Shown here: piece after piece, positions 7,864 through 16,327 of the stretch
Numbering within the stretch: the stretch's first letter is position 1
How the letters are laid out: each line of letters begins with the position of its first letter
Assembly (NCBI GenBank): GCA_002491195.1
Contig: DKVL01000094.1
Location: forward strand, 1 to 33,899
Direction of reading: 5' to 3'
DNA: 33,899 nt
Source: Lachnospiraceae bacterium UBA7179
GTDB lineage: Bacteria > Bacillota > Clostridia > Lachnospirales > Lachnospiraceae
The notes under the pieces: generated by a model
Told to the model about the DNA's origin: nothing
The model's input: the letters and a program-made list of their open reading frames with translations, nothing else
Databases searched by the model: none
Program-made: the position numbers and the translations under genes

Positions 7864-9330
7864 TTATTCCGGCCACTGAACCTCGGTAATTTCAGGATAG
7901 CGCTCTTTGATCGCTGTCTCAAAGTTCTCTTTTGCCTTATCGAAGTCAACCTGACCCTGGAAATAATCACTAAATGAGTTTTGGATCAGCTCTACACAGC
8001 CCTGATCGTATGCTGACAGCGGAGCCATCTTGATGGATGCCAGACTGTCTGAAAAATATCCGTAAGGATTCTGTCCGCCAAGGAAATCAGATGCAAAGGA
8101 ATCATCTGCAGCTGCCGTTTCCATAACAGATTTTGCATTCGTAAAATCGGAATACTCTTTCGTAATCTTTGTCAGGTTGTCCTTGTTGCCTGTCAGTGCA
8201 AGAATAATATCCTTTACATGCTGCGGGTTGTCTGTTCCCTCTGCTGCAAGCACAAACGTTCCTCCCCAGTTATAGGACAACGGTGCATTTGTAACAGCCC
8301 ATGCTCCAGCCTCACCGTCCCAGTTCGGTTTCATTTGTGTATCAATTCCCCATGCCGGGAACAGGAATGCAAATACCTTTGAGCTTGAACCCATTGCCGT
8401 ATACCAGTCAGAATTCCACTGACCCTTTACTGTCGGATCAAAATAGCCTGCATCCAACCACTCTTTGGAATCCGTTACCCAGTCCATCAGTATCTGGTCA
8501 ACTTTTACCGTTGTAGGATTCTCCGTTGTAACCCATTCCTGCGCCATGTTGTTGCTGTATGTACGGAATGTATCTGCATAGCTTGAGAATGTATAATATC
8601 CCTTTGCCTTAAGCTCTTCCGCAGTTGCCTTCATCGTTGCCCAGTCTGCTGTCTTCTTGCCAATCTCAACAGGATCGTCCGTGCCGAAAACTTCCTTCGC
8701 GATATCGCGGCGGTACACCAGTACGCCCGGGCAGGCCTGCCATGTAGACGCTCTCATCACACCGTTCTGGTCGCTTGCAACTGTCTTCGTAAAGTCATAC
8801 TGATCCGCCAGATCCGTGTCAGGATTGATTCCCAGTGATTCAAGCGTCATCGCCGCATCAATATCTGCATCCGTGTATTTTACAATATAGTCAAGCTCGG
8901 CTGCAAAGATATCAACCTTGTCATCGTCTGAAGCGCTTAACTGATTGCCGAGTGCCTCATCAAGCTTATCCTGGTAAACACCATCCTGGTTCGGATTAAT
9001 AATCCAGCGGATTTCCGTACCATCCTTTAATGTAGATGAAGTGCCATCTTCCGATGTACTCTCAATCTCCGGATAAACTGCTGTAATACGGGTGCGGAGC
9101 TCGTCATTAAAGCTGTAGATATTGATCACCTGCCCCTCAGGAGCTGAGTTATCAGCCGACGCGGCTCCCGTATTGTCAGCCGATGCGGCTCCCGTATTGT
9201 CAGCCGACGCATCTGCCGCATTGTCAGCCGATGCATCCGCCGCATTATCTGATGCATTGCCGCCGCATCCTGTGAGTACTGCTGCCAGCATGGATACTGC
9301 CAAAAGACTGCTTACTAATTTTTTCTTCAT
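7864..9330 (-). CDS. sugar ABC transporter substrate-binding lipoprotein
   Basis: 488 residues. A lipoprotein signal (MKKKLVSSLLAVSMLAAVLT, then GCGG) puts the lipid-modified Cys at 22. A low-complexity linker (about 27-68) of 8-residue units (ADNAADAS, ADNTGAAS) then leads to a cluster B extracellular solute-binding domain. The rest shows typical features of sugar-binding proteins (Trp-rich ligand face, e.g. PNWDGEAGAWAVTNAPLSYN, then WGG). It heads the operon with two permeases and an HPr-like protein. Its promoter carries an element shared with the GH94 operon (9440-9468), so I infer it binds the same oligosaccharides that the phosphorylases process. The exact ligand is not readable. Confidence 0.92.
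   Translation of the reverse strand: MKKKLVSSLLAVSMLAAVLTGCGGNASDNAADASADNAADASADNTGAASADNTGAASADNSAPEGQVINIYSFNDELRTRITAVYPEIESTSEDGTSSTLKDGTEIRWIINPNQDGVYQDKLDEALGNQLSASDDDKVDIFAAELDYIVKYTDADIDAAMTLESLGINPDTDLADQYDFTKTVASDQNGVMRASTWQACPGVLVYRRDIAKEVFGTDDPVEIGKKTADWATMKATAEELKAKGYYTFSSYADTFRTYSNNMAQEWVTTENPTTVKVDQILMDWVTDSKEWLDAGYFDPTVKGQWNSDWYTAMGSSSKVFAFLFPAWGIDTQMKPNWDGEAGAWAVTNAPLSYNWGGTFVLAAEGTDNPQHVKDIILALTGNKDNLTKITKEYSDFTNAKSVMETAAADDSFASDFLGGQNPYGYFSDSLASIKMAPLSAYDQGCVELIQNSFSDYFQGQVDFDKAKENFETAIKERYPEITEVQWPE
9149..9255 (-). repeat. 24-nt tandem repeat encoding the lipoprotein linker
   Basis: About 4.5 units of a 24-nt repeat encode (A/S)DN(A/T)(A/G)(D/A)AS-type octapeptides. Two adjacent units are almost identical (GCGGCTCCCGTATTGTCAGC pattern on the plus strand). 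Copy number may vary between strains; the effect would be on linker length only. Confidence 0.85.
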
Positions 9331-9402
9331 TCTTAATTCCTCCCTGCTATAAATTTATTATTGAGTTATTGTGCAGATTGTACATCTGCTTTACAATTAT
9401 GA

Positions 9403-9468
9403 ATTATAGTAGAAATGCATGATTCCTTATATAAAATCAGTTGCATTAATATCAAAATCATGACATAA
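9403..9468 (-). promoter_or_regulatory. promoter of sugar ABC operon with conserved activator element
   Basis: A consensus -10 (TATAAT, 9408-9403) has no good -35 box. A 29-nt element at 9440-9468 ends 31 nt upstream of the -10 and matches 24 of 29 positions of an element at 15578-15606 placed at the same 31 nt from the GH94 -10. A direct repeat (AAAATCA) with a 21-bp period, starting at 9433 and 9454, covers the element's edge. This suits an AraC-type activator. It also lies 43-71 nt before the AraC gene's ATG. Confidence 0.6.
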
Positions 9469-9510
9469 TTAAAAAAGGTTAAAAAAAATAACAGGAGGCA
9501 TTTCACCAGA

Positions 9511-10254
9511 ATGAGTGATTTAAGAAATGAATGGTATTCCCATGAACTGTCTGACAGCGAATCTGAAACGTACCACCGCCCTATGGAGGAGGAATATTCC
9601 TTTTATAGCGCCGTCAAAAACGGCGACATGGATTTTGTCAGAAACAATCTGAATCAGGGAATCTTTGCCAAACCGGAAGGAATGGGCGTTCTGTCCAGAA
9701 ATCCATTAACGAACATAAAATATCATTTTATTGTGACTGTCGCACTTGTGACGCGCAATTGTGTTGAGGGCGGGCTTGAACTCGAGCAGGCCTACCGGCT
9801 CAGCGACTTTTATATCTTAAAGATGGACTCCTGCCCTACCGTCAAAGCAATCATTGACTTACATAAAGATATGGTTCTCGACTTTACCGGCAAAATGCTT
9901 TTACTGCAGAAAAATGCCATTATCTCAAAACCCATTGTCCAATGCACCGATTATATCTACAGCCATATCAACGAGCGCATCACCATCAACAAACTCGCTG
10001 ACCACACAGAACTGTCGCCGAGTTACCTCTCTCGTCTTTTTAAGCAGAATCTCGGTATTTCTGTAAGTGATTACATCCGGGAGAAAAAAATAGAGAAGGC
10101 GCAGAACCTTCTCAAGTACTCTGACATCAGCCTGATCGAAATTGCAAATTACCTCGCATTCTCGTCCCAGAGCCATTTTATACAAACCTTTGAAAAATAT
10201 GTCGGGCTCTCACCCAAAAAATACCGCGACATCCATTACCGTAAAACATGGTAG
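9511..10254 (+). CDS. AraC-family transcriptional regulator
   Basis: 247 residues; AGGAGG lies 12 nt upstream of the ATG. The C-terminal 100 residues (about 147-245) are a double helix-turn-helix of the AraC/XylS type (INKLADHTELSPSYLSRLFK, then QNLGISVSDYI; second motif LIEIANYLAFSSQSHFIQTF, then GLSPKKYR). The N-terminal domain has no cupin motif that I can see; it resembles the helical N-terminal part of Lachnospiraceae YesN-like regulators that lack a receiver domain. It is divergent from the sugar ABC operon and convergent with the GH94 operon, so it is the natural local regulator. A shared 29-nt element before both operons supports that. The effector is unknown. Confidence 0.9.
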   Translation: MSDLRNEWYSHELSDSESETYHRPMEEEYSFYSAVKNGDMDFVRNNLNQGIFAKPEGMGVLSRNPLTNIKYHFIVTVALVTRNCVEGGLELEQAYRLSDFYILKMDSCPTVKAIIDLHKDMVLDFTGKMLLLQKNAIISKPIVQCTDYIYSHINERITINKLADHTELSPSYLSRLFKQNLGISVSDYIREKKIEKAQNLLKYSDISLIEIANYLAFSSQSHFIQTFEKYVGLSPKKYRDIHYRKTW

Positions 10255-10284
10255 CGCCAGGTTTTCACCTGACGCTGCCACCAT
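10248..10284. terminator. hairpin between convergent AraC and GH94 genes
   Basis: ATGGTAGCGCCAGG and CCTGACGCTGCCACCAT pair with a small bulge and a TTTTCA loop. The AraC gene's TAG stop lies within the left arm. Position between two convergent stops suggests a bidirectional terminator, though T-runs are weak. Confidence 0.55.
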
Positions 10285-10290
10285 GAATGA

Positions 10291-12705
10291 TCATGACATC
10301 AATACTTCCACTTCATTCTCTTTCTCAAGAAGATCTGCCGGAATATAGTTTTCTTTCAGTTCCCTGCCATTTAATCTTAACGCTTTGCAGCCGGATTCCG
10401 CATGTCCAGGATTCTTTACCACAATATGGAGATGACTTCCCCTGAAATTCTTATCGATCTCAAATCCGTCCCACGCCTTTGGTATCGAAGGCGCTATTTT
10501 CAATCCGTCGAAATCAGGCCGCATGCCGAGGATTCCCTCGACGCACCCTACCATAACTGTAGATGCCGTACCCGTCAGCCAGTGCACATGTGACCGTCCA
10601 AAATGCGGGCTTGCTTTTCCCTCCGTGAACTGTCCATAGCAGTACGGCTCCAGTTTACGGATCTCCGCCCTGTCATTCTGTGCCGACGGCGCGTTTTCTT
10701 TAAAATAGTCAAATGCACGTTCACCATGTCCGCGAAGCGCCTCTGCGAGAATGATCCAGCCCTGCGACTGCGAGAAAATACCGGAATTTTCCTTGACGCC
10801 TGCATTGTAGATCACCGCGAGCGCTCCGTCAAAGGCATCCATGTGATACGGAGGATCCATGAGGATTGCGCCGTATTCTGTATTTAACCGCTCATTCACC
10901 ATGTCCAGTGCCTTGTCCGCCTGCTCCTTCGTGGCAAGACCGCTGATCACCGCCCAGCTCTGGGGATTGAGCCACATATTTGCCTCCTTGTCCGTCCTCT
11001 TTCCAATAATCTCGCCCTTCTCCGTAAATCCTCTGATAAACCTGTCCTCATTCCAGCAAAGTTTCTGAATCAGCTCGCCAAGCGCTTTTTGCTTTTCATC
11101 GAGGAAAGCAATGTAACTCTCGTCTTTCTTGTACACGGCAAATTTTCTAAGAATGGTCATCGCATAATAATACTGCATTGCCACAAAAGAAGACTCCCCG
11201 TTCGTTCCAAGTCTCAGGCAATCATTCCAGTCCGCGTAGAGTCCTGCCGGCATACCATGCGGTCCCAGATGTTTCATGGAGAAATCGACAGCACGTTTCA
11301 AATGCTCATAAACCGTTCCCTCATCCTTGTTTGCAAACGGAATCACTTCATCGATAAATGCAAGATTCCCGGATTCCGATACATATTTATAAACAGTAGG
11401 AAACAGCCACAGCGCATCATCCGCCCTGTATGCCGGATGCCCTGTCTCCTGCACATAGGAAGCGTCATCCGGCGTATCCTCGTGCCCGGGATTATGTGTA
11501 AACTTGACAAGCGGAAGTCCGCCTCCGTTGTCAACCTGTGCCGAGAGCATGAAGCGGATTTTCTCAACTGCCATCTCGGGTGCCAGATGGATAATGCCCT
11601 GGATATCCTGCACAGTATCACGGTATCCATAACCATTCCTAAGTCCACAATATGTAAAGGAAGCCGCACGCGACCAGATAAAGGTCATAAAGCAATTGTA
11701 GGCATTCCATGTGTTGATCATCGTATTAAAAGATTCATCCGGTGTCTTAACCTGGAACTTTTCCAGTTTCTCATGCCACCATGCGGTCAATTCCTTTAAT
11801 TCCAGTGCGCAGGTTTTTGAAGGATCGCTGTATCCCATAAGAATTGCATCCGCTTCGTCCTTGTACTTCATTCCCAGTACGAATGCAATCTCCTTGGTCT
11901 CCCCTGCCGCAAGTGTCAGGACAGTTGCAAGTGCACCGCATCCGTTTTCGTTGTAGCTTAACGCTCCTCCAAGATCCCCGTTTATGACTCCGATCGGATT
12001 TCCATAGCTGTGATAGCGTCCGATAAACTTCTCCTTGTCCCCGCAATAGGAAGCCGCCTCTGCTCCTGCCAGCCCGAAGAACCGGTCAATTGCAAACTTG
12101 TTGTCGACCTCCTCCCCGTCCTCAAGTCCATCGAGATTGCCATGGATTGTCTGGCGGATACGATTCTTTTCGAAGGCGGTCCTTGTAATAAACATCGAAT
12201 ATTGAAGATTTACCTGGTCCTGCTCATAGTTATTGTTGTTGGTAAACTCTGCATAGCCTGTAATGCTAAGGCTTCTTGGCGAGCCGGAATTGTTTGTCAC
12301 CTTCAGATTCCATACTTCATAGGACTTATTCAGAGGCACATAGTACAGCGCTTCCGAGTGAATGCCGCTGTAATCCGCCTCCATCCTTGTATATCCCGTT
12401 CCATGGCTGCACTTACTCTGATATATCTCCAAATCCTTTCCGACAGGCTGCCATGATGCAGACCAGTAATCCTTGCTGTCATTGTCACGGATATAGATAT
12501 AGCGTCCGGGCTGGTCAAAACCATTAAACACATAGCGCAGAATCCTGCCGTTTGCCCCCGATTTGGCAAAACTGTAACCGCCTGCATTGTTTGAAATAAT
12601 TGCGCCGTATTCCGGTGACCCAAGGTAATTTGCCCATGGAGCCGGCGTGTCGGGTCTGGTAATCACATATTCTCTTTTTTTGTCATCAAAATAACCGTAC
12701 TGCAT
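10291..12705 (-). CDS. GH94 disaccharide phosphorylase, cellobiose phosphorylase-like
   Basis: 804 residues from an ATG at 12705 (AAGGGG 8 nt upstream); an earlier in-frame ATG six codons up has no ribosome site. The start (YGYFDDKKREYVITRPDTPA, then PWANYLG and AGGYSF) is typical of the ~800-residue GH94 enzymes. The order is an N-terminal beta-sandwich, linker helices, an (alpha/alpha)6 barrel and a small C-terminal beta domain. The general acid is the first Asp of ADWND near residue 492. The GRSHVHWLTGTAS stretch near the end carries the His/Ser/Gly phosphate pocket. These enzymes reversibly phosphorolyse a beta-linked disaccharide to sugar-1-phosphate in the cytoplasm. Length fits cellobiose or diacetylchitobiose phosphorylase, and the N-terminus recalls both. 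A glucan context (GH3, second GH94) favours cellobiose. It is second in a two-gene operon, 30 nt downstream of the other GH94. Confidence 0.85.
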   Translation of the reverse strand: MQYGYFDDKKREYVITRPDTPAPWANYLGSPEYGAIISNNAGGYSFAKSGANGRILRYVFNGFDQPGRYIYIRDNDSKDYWSASWQPVGKDLEIYQSKCSHGTGYTRMEADYSGIHSEALYYVPLNKSYEVWNLKVTNNSGSPRSLSITGYAEFTNNNNYEQDQVNLQYSMFITRTAFEKNRIRQTIHGNLDGLEDGEEVDNKFAIDRFFGLAGAEAASYCGDKEKFIGRYHSYGNPIGVINGDLGGALSYNENGCGALATVLTLAAGETKEIAFVLGMKYKDEADAILMGYSDPSKTCALELKELTAWWHEKLEKFQVKTPDESFNTMINTWNAYNCFMTFIWSRAASFTYCGLRNGYGYRDTVQDIQGIIHLAPEMAVEKIRFMLSAQVDNGGGLPLVKFTHNPGHEDTPDDASYVQETGHPAYRADDALWLFPTVYKYVSESGNLAFIDEVIPFANKDEGTVYEHLKRAVDFSMKHLGPHGMPAGLYADWNDCLRLGTNGESSFVAMQYYYAMTILRKFAVYKKDESYIAFLDEKQKALGELIQKLCWNEDRFIRGFTEKGEIIGKRTDKEANMWLNPQSWAVISGLATKEQADKALDMVNERLNTEYGAILMDPPYHMDAFDGALAVIYNAGVKENSGIFSQSQGWIILAEALRGHGERAFDYFKENAPSAQNDRAEIRKLEPYCYGQFTEGKASPHFGRSHVHWLTGTASTVMVGCVEGILGMRPDFDGLKIAPSIPKAWDGFEIDKNFRGSHLHIVVKNPGHAESGCKALRLNGRELKENYIPADLLEKENEVEVLMS

Positions 12706-12735
12706 TTTTCTTTCCCCTTTCATCGATTTCTTATT

Positions 12736-15459
12736 TTACATAGAACCTAGTGAGACATCGATCACATGAACAGTGTCATCAAGTGTCTCGATGATCTCCT
12801 TTTCCAGGCGCACTGCACATGACATACCTGTCACTTTTTGCAGTGCTTTGTCTCCGCACACAGCCTGTTCAATCTGATATACGCCATAAGGTAACTTTCC
12901 GGGATTGTGATATTGGATCGAAAATGTCTTTTTGAGGAAATTCAGCTGAATGGATGCGTTTCCATCCGCGTCAAACTGCTCTGCCATCAGCTTGGGCACA
13001 AGCGTCAGATTGCCCAGATCTCCCCTGACGCCATACACCTCCGTGATCATGGTCAACATAAACCAACTTGCCGCACCTGTCAGATAGTGGTACATCCCGC
13101 GCCCGTCCGCGTCAAAGTACTCTGGCACGCCAGGATAAATCTTGCTTGTCTCAAAATCCATTGCCGTCGCCAGCAAGGTATTGAGCGCCTTGTAGCCTTC
13201 CTTAACAAACCCTCTCTGATACAGGGCGTTGGCGTACATGACAGTCATATGGGAGAACACTGCACCGTTTTCTTTCTCGCCGTAGGCGAATCCGAACATT
13301 CTGCCAAGGTCAAACTTATCCTCGTTGAACCTAGTGTTCAGACGGTATCCGCCGACTTTTTCTTTATAAAGATAGGTATCCGCACTCTGACAGATTTTTG
13401 CCGTCATGTCCTCATCCGCTGTACCGCTCATAATGGTAAATACCTGGCTGGTAAGCATCATGCGCACGTTGTCCTCCTGTACGCCCTCGACCTGTCTCCC
13501 ATTATTATCATAATAACCGTTAAACCATCCGTTTCCTTTCCTATCTGTCACCCACTCGGTGCGACGGATATGCTCCATCATCCATGCAGCCTTATCCCTG
13601 AGATTCTGCGCCAGCTCTGCGATGGATACCTGCACTGTTCTGCCAGATATGTCATGTGTACAGGTATTCACATACTGATCGAGTATAGAATGTTTCCACC
13701 CGATCTCATCATACTTGTGCGCATCCCCTGCAAGAAGGATTGCGATTCCCTCCGCAAATTCCAGCTGTTCCTTTCGGGCAGCTGCTCCATATTTTTCAAG
13801 ATATGCAGCAAGTTCCATGAGATTATAAGCATATGCGCTTGTGAATGCTACGCTCTCTCCCCTGTCTGGCGCCATATCAAGCGCATCGTTCCAATCCGCA
13901 TTACGCAGCCGGATGTGATTGTGTTCCCCCACTTCATAAAACGCACACAACTGCTGTAGCAGAATATGCTCTAAAATACTGCCGGTATAAAGCATCCCGT
14001 CCCGTGTCTTCTGCTGCATCCCGTATGCCGCGGTCCACTCATGATCAACAGCCTGTCCCCTCTGAATCTGCCCGTCCTTGAAATACGAAACCTTTTCACT
14101 CAGAATTTCTATATCGCCTGTCTGGTCAATATACAGTTTTGTCGTAAGAAAAGGCCAGAACCCATGATCCATCCAGACACGCGTAATGCTATTTCTGTCC
14201 GCCTTAAACTCACCCTGCTTCTCCCCGATAATCGTTGCGTTCGTGCCGTCCATCCTGACACCTCCGTAGTTATCGACGATCATCTGGCGCACACCGTCAG
14301 GATTCATGAACAGCAGCGACAGGCAGTCCTGCCAGAGATCCCGCCATCCCCTGCCACCCTTTCCATAGTCATGGTGCGGGAGAAAAGAGCAGCCGTACAG
14401 CCTTCTTAAGATCGGCTGGAAGCAAATCCACCGAAGGTAACCGTCCACTGCCTGATTCCCGGTCCGGAAGGAAACATTGACCTTATCCTGCCAGCTTTTT
14501 TGCATATTTTTCAGCGCTGCCTGCACTTTTTCCCTGCTATCGTAGGCTGTGACAACGCTTCGCATATCGTCCATTCTGGCAGACGCGCCGATGATGACAG
14601 TATACGCTGCCGTCTCCCCGCTTCCTAATTCCACACTGGCAAATTTCAGACCGCCAAGTGCTTCCTTTCCATCAATCTGCATGCCTGCCGCCACACCCTC
14701 GGCTTTGCGCTTTACTGCCAAAGGTGCGATGAGACTTCCACCTTCTCCGATAAAATCCTCAATGATCGGAAAAAACTGTTCTGGCATTTCACCCTTTCCT
14801 GACACGCCGTACACAAAATATGTGATCTGGTTCTTTTGATGCCCTCTTTCGTCAAAGGAAAGTTTTGGCTTGACCTCCACTCCTTGTCCTGTCACCGTAA
14901 TCTGGTGCAGAAGTGAAGTCACATGCCTATGATCCCTGATATTGTCCGCGCTTCTTCCATAGATGGGGACTGCTGCAATCGGCGTAATCTTCTGCGCTTC
15001 CTGTGCTGTATTCTCGATTTCCACATACAGCAGCTCTACGTTGTGGTCAACCGGCACAAAGCTTGTGACTGTCGACTGGAGCTGGTACTTGGACGATTTG
15101 CGTGTTATGGTCTGCCACATAAAGCCGGCCTCCATGCTGCATGCATCCTGCTGGTCTGTATATTTGTCATGTTCTGCCTCTACTGACGCGCCTGTCGCAG
15201 ACCATGCACCTGCGCCTTCGACACAGCACCAGAAGTTGCGGGATGACTTATTATTGTGCAGGTTTTCACTGCTGACTGGTTCCAGAATAAACGTATTCTG
15301 GTCAAGCTTACTGTCCCCTGCAAAGTTTGGTGTCACACTTGACTTGATACCCTGTTCGCCTGCAGTTGGGAAATAGAGATAGGTATAGTGATCCGGATGA
15401 TTCAATGTAAAACACTCATTTCCATGTTCTACTGTGATCGTATTTCTCTCTGATTGCAT
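12736..15459 (-). CDS. GH94 phosphorylase, long type (laminaribiose- or cellodextrin-phosphorylase-like)
   Basis: 907 residues; GGAGG lies 7 nt before the ATG. The architecture is that of GH94 but about 100 residues longer than its neighbour, and sequence similarity between the two is low. Landmarks are HDYGKGGRGWRDLWQD (363-378), the substrate loop MDGTNATIIG, and ADWNDALDMA with the presumed general acid Asp522. The end has a YHYLTGAASWFMLT phosphate-site block. The ~900-residue size matches laminaribiose or beta-1,3-oligoglucan phosphorylases; cellodextrin phosphorylases (~980) and beta-1,2-oligoglucan phosphorylases (~1,100) are usually longer. The GH94 family is sure; specificity is a guess. 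It is first in the GH94 operon, and its promoter shares an element with the sugar importer promoter. Together the two enzymes could handle two linkages of a mixed-linkage glucan. Confidence 0.85.
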   Translation of the reverse strand: MQSERNTITVEHGNECFTLNHPDHYTYLYFPTAGEQGIKSSVTPNFAGDSKLDQNTFILEPVSSENLHNNKSSRNFWCCVEGAGAWSATGASVEAEHDKYTDQQDACSMEAGFMWQTITRKSSKYQLQSTVTSFVPVDHNVELLYVEIENTAQEAQKITPIAAVPIYGRSADNIRDHRHVTSLLHQITVTGQGVEVKPKLSFDERGHQKNQITYFVYGVSGKGEMPEQFFPIIEDFIGEGGSLIAPLAVKRKAEGVAAGMQIDGKEALGGLKFASVELGSGETAAYTVIIGASARMDDMRSVVTAYDSREKVQAALKNMQKSWQDKVNVSFRTGNQAVDGYLRWICFQPILRRLYGCSFLPHHDYGKGGRGWRDLWQDCLSLLFMNPDGVRQMIVDNYGGVRMDGTNATIIGEKQGEFKADRNSITRVWMDHGFWPFLTTKLYIDQTGDIEILSEKVSYFKDGQIQRGQAVDHEWTAAYGMQQKTRDGMLYTGSILEHILLQQLCAFYEVGEHNHIRLRNADWNDALDMAPDRGESVAFTSAYAYNLMELAAYLEKYGAAARKEQLEFAEGIAILLAGDAHKYDEIGWKHSILDQYVNTCTHDISGRTVQVSIAELAQNLRDKAAWMMEHIRRTEWVTDRKGNGWFNGYYDNNGRQVEGVQEDNVRMMLTSQVFTIMSGTADEDMTAKICQSADTYLYKEKVGGYRLNTRFNEDKFDLGRMFGFAYGEKENGAVFSHMTVMYANALYQRGFVKEGYKALNTLLATAMDFETSKIYPGVPEYFDADGRGMYHYLTGAASWFMLTMITEVYGVRGDLGNLTLVPKLMAEQFDADGNASIQLNFLKKTFSIQYHNPGKLPYGVYQIEQAVCGDKALQKVTGMSCAVRLEKEIIETLDDTVHVIDVSLGSM

Positions 15460-15540
15460 TTTATTCCTCCATTCTTTTTCATTGCATTATTACGTTAGGA
15501 ACTATAAAGAAACAGGCAGACTTCCCATTTTCTTTATACG

Positions 15541-15606
15541 AGCATAACGCATTTTCTGCATATCGAAAATCATATTCGTTGCAAAAATATCATATTCATG
15601 ACACAA
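15541..15606 (-). promoter_or_regulatory. GH94 operon promoter with the shared activator element
   Basis: A 29-nt element (15578-15606) matches the one at 9440-9468 in 24 of 29 positions. Within and beside it, ATCATATTC occurs twice with a 20-bp period (15569 and 15589). TATGCT (15546-15541) lies 31 nt downstream of the element, the same spacing as in the importer promoter; TATAAA at 15538-15533 is another possible -10. The absence of a -35 box suggests activator dependence. Confidence 0.55.
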
Positions 15607-15638
15607 AAAAAGCTGGTTTCAATATTCCTGAAACCAGC
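15604..15638 (-). terminator. rho-independent terminator of the YaiI gene
   Basis: GCTGGTTTCA/TGAAACCAGC stem with a 7-nt loop, followed on the minus strand by seven Ts. It begins about 20 nt after the stop at 15658. Confidence 0.9.
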
Positions 15639-15657
15639 CGTGAACGGCAAATATGGT

Positions 15658-16143
15658 TTATTCCTCTATCGTTTTGGACTCCTTTCCGCAAACATTCTCA
15701 TGCGCTGCCATCCTGATCAGCTTTTCAAAGGACTTCCCAAAACTGGTATTCTCCTCCTGCGTCCGCTTCCTTGGACCTTTTATGTGATTTTTGCCGGAAG
15801 CGCGCCTTGCCTTTTTGTTCAGATGCCTTTCCATTAACATCTGGTCAATATTTTCATCTGTGTACCATTTACCTGACTGGTGAATCGCATAGGCGCCTCT
15901 TCCAAGCGCCATCGCTGCGACTCCGTAATCCTGCGTCACCACAATATCGTGTTTCGTACACATATTTACCAGCGCAAAATCAACTGCATCTGCCCCTGCT
16001 CCGATGATCCTGATCTCACTGTAATCAGAATGCAGTATATGGTTTGTGTCGCACAGGAGCATAACCGGAATACAATACTCTCTTGCTATCCGCTCAACAA
16101 TACTTATGACCGGACAAGCATCCGCATCTACATAGATCATCAT
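15658..16143 (-). CDS. YaiI/YqxD family protein (UPF0178, DUF188)
   Basis: 161 residues. It begins with the family signature MMIYVDADACP and continues with the PIN-like core (LCDTNHILHSDYSEIRIIGA, then GADAVDFALVN, VVTQDYGVAAMALGRGA). The lysine/arginine-rich tail (NKKARRASGKNHIKGPRKRT) is also typical. Acidic residues of the fold suggest a nucleic-acid-related or nuclease-like role, but the function of this widespread family is not settled. It has its own terminator and probably its own promoter, and looks like a housekeeping gene caught in the sugar locus. Confidence 0.93.
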   Translation of the reverse strand: MMIYVDADACPVISIVERIAREYCIPVMLLCDTNHILHSDYSEIRIIGAGADAVDFALVNMCTKHDIVVTQDYGVAAMALGRGAYAIHQSGKWYTDENIDQMLMERHLNKKARRASGKNHIKGPRKRTQEENTSFGKSFEKLIRMAAHENVCGKESKTIEE

Positions 16144-16327
16144 TTCTATCAGTCCTCTATCTGTTTTTGATTATCATACCACAATTTACCTTTTCACGAA
16201 ACGGATTTATTGCAATTCCTGCCTTTTCTTATAATAAAAATAGCATTGCAAATTGATTTAAGTATCCCAGAAACAAAAAAGAGCCAATAGGCAGTGAGGG
16301 ATACTCACTCGCAATTGGCTCTGTCCA
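16144..16327. other. intergenic region with terminator and weak promoter
   Basis: It holds the acetyltransferase terminator (16275-16322) and a plausible promoter for the YaiI gene: TATGAT at 16178-16173 in an extended -10 context (TGGTATGAT), with a poor -35. Nothing else is seen. Confidence 0.4.
16275..16322 (-). terminator. rho-independent terminator of the GH3-acetyltransferase operon
   Basis: AGAGCCAAT/ATTGGCTCT stem, with an inner hairpin (GCGAGTGAG/CTCACTGC), is followed by TTTTTT on the minus strand a few nt past the stop at 16328. Confidence 0.9.

Noticed and set aside
9149..9255. CRISPR-like or regulatory tandem repeat.
   Set aside because: The 24-nt units are in frame and encode the octapeptide linker of the binding lipoprotein, with no spacers.
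15478..15500. A possible LacI half-site (ATTATTACGTTA) near the GH94 start, similar to the GH3 operators.
   Set aside because: It is not palindromic and shares only a short core with the GH3 operators.
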